From: Isoetes taiwanensis
Lineage: Eukaryota > Streptophyta > Lycopodiopsida > Isoetales > Isoetaceae
Reading direction: 5' to 3'
NCBI GenBank assembly: GCA_021234155.1
Contig: JAJEKV010000002.1
Coordinates: forward strand, 38,739,841-38,803,840
DNA: 64,000 bases
The notes beneath the pieces are model-generated. The model was not told the origin of the DNA. It ran no database searches and saw nothing but the letters and a program-made list of their open reading frames with translations. Each line of letters begins with the position of its first letter. The first letter of the stretch is position 1. Position numbers and translations under genes: made by a program. Shown here one piece after another: positions 63,294 through 64,000 of this stretch.

Positions 63294-64000
63294 GAGATCT
63301 GGACGTTGTTTTACAGCGTTCTCCAGCACTGTAGAAATATTTTCCAGAGTTTGGAAGTGGTTTTGGATTTTTGCTAGTAGCAATGTCTTATTTCAAGGTA
63401 ATACAATCGTGAAGATCATCATTCAAGTTAATAATCTCTCTGAAGCAGGAATTGTTGCAAAAAAATTGTAAGTTTGTGAATTTATTTTGCTTTTTTAAAT
63501 TTTGAGATCTAATTTTTTATTGTTATTTAGGAATTCTGAAAGTGTTGGTTCAAATGAGCAGAGTCAGAATTTTGGCGCTTAGGATCAGATTGAATATTAG
63601 TTAGGTTTGAATTTTAGGTTAGGTTTAAAAGATTTAAGTTTAGATAGGTTTGAATTTTAAGTATGTTTGAATTCTAGGTTTGAACCCTAAATCTTATATC
63701 TAATCAGTTGATTTGAAATTTGAAATTTTATTACAGATCAGATGATGTTTATGTGAAAAATTTACTTCAGAGATGCAATTACATGATGGAATTTCAAAGG
63801 CTCAATTTTTGATGATTTTACTGTGATCAAGTTATGATCAAAGATTTCAATGTAAAACTGTGATTCGAGATTTCAATGTGAAACTGTTTGAAACCTTTTA
63901 ATCTGAAACTTGTACTGAAATTTTGGAATGTGAAACATGTTTTTCAATGAATAGAATTTTGAATGATATAGAACTTTGATTGTTGAAATATTTGTTGAAC
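63294..64000. other. AT-rich 3' flank with short repeats
   Basis: No gene seen. ggtttgaattttaggttagg-like units recur at 63605-63690, and gatttcaatgtgaaactg occurs twice near 63845-63890. It may be the 3' UTR of the recombinase-like gene or plain intergenic DNA. Confidence 0.4.

Overview
This window looks like nuclear DNA of a land plant with a large, transposon-rich genome, probably a seed-free vascular plant and perhaps a fern. The evidence is plant-type spliceosomal introns (GT-AG), a plant PLS-class pentatricopeptide (PPR) gene, an L1 LINE with a DUF4283-like ORF1, a Ty3/gypsy element with an Athila/Tat-like tRNA-Asp primer site, a CACTA element, and TAA-flanked Tourist-like MITEs. The fern guess rests on the style of the PPR protein and is weaker. 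Almost everything recognisable is mobile DNA. The only host-type gene that reads through intact is the PPR gene at 44784-46298 (minus).

Layout. 1-430: LINE endonuclease fragment (minus). 1570-2555: antisense LTR fragment. 2556-4105: decayed Ty3/gypsy gag-protease-RT. 4157-10448: nearly complete but inactivated L1 LINE with a 16-bp target duplication. 10568-11963: solo LTR with a 5-bp duplication. 13549-14085: complex tandem repeat. 14209-15640: PPR pseudogene, a decayed inverted copy of the 44784-46298 gene. 17042-17420: 3' end of another LINE family. 17624-17840 and 18862-19050: short tandem repeats. 19267-34578: a Ty3/gypsy element (A, minus) with both LTRs, two extra ORFs after integrase, and a nested 4177-bp CACTA element (27539-31715). 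37746-38536: second 3' end of the second LINE family. 38866-40336: foldback element. 40374-40521 and 46768-46961: two copies of one MITE. 40629 onward: probable Helitron terminus. 47486-49635: Mutator-like foldback element with long inverted repeats and a satellite-like array. 49880-51900: 5' half of the second LINE family. About 51920-61550: a second copy (B) of the Ty3/gypsy element, truncated at its 3' end. 61578-63293: decayed multi-exon gene resembling the tyrosine recombinase of Crypton elements, cut on its 5' side by the LTR of element B.

Three things stand out. First, the CACTA element carries, antisense to the host retrotransposon, at least five consecutive exons of a PRMT6-like protein arginine methyltransferase with usable splice sites, so it is a gene-capturing CACTA. 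Second, both copies of the Ty3/gypsy element carry a long accessory region after integrase: a coiled-coil ORF of about 600 residues, a second ORF running into the 3' LTR and, on the opposite strand, a conserved TATA promoter which in copy B precedes an 87-codon Cys/His-rich ORF. Third, the right edge holds a spliced DUF3504/Crypton-like recombinase, unexpected in a plant-type sequence.

All domain and family calls are from reading translated sequence by eye; no search was run. Many open frames start at GTG, TTG or CTG, so true starts were chosen at ATG where one was available.
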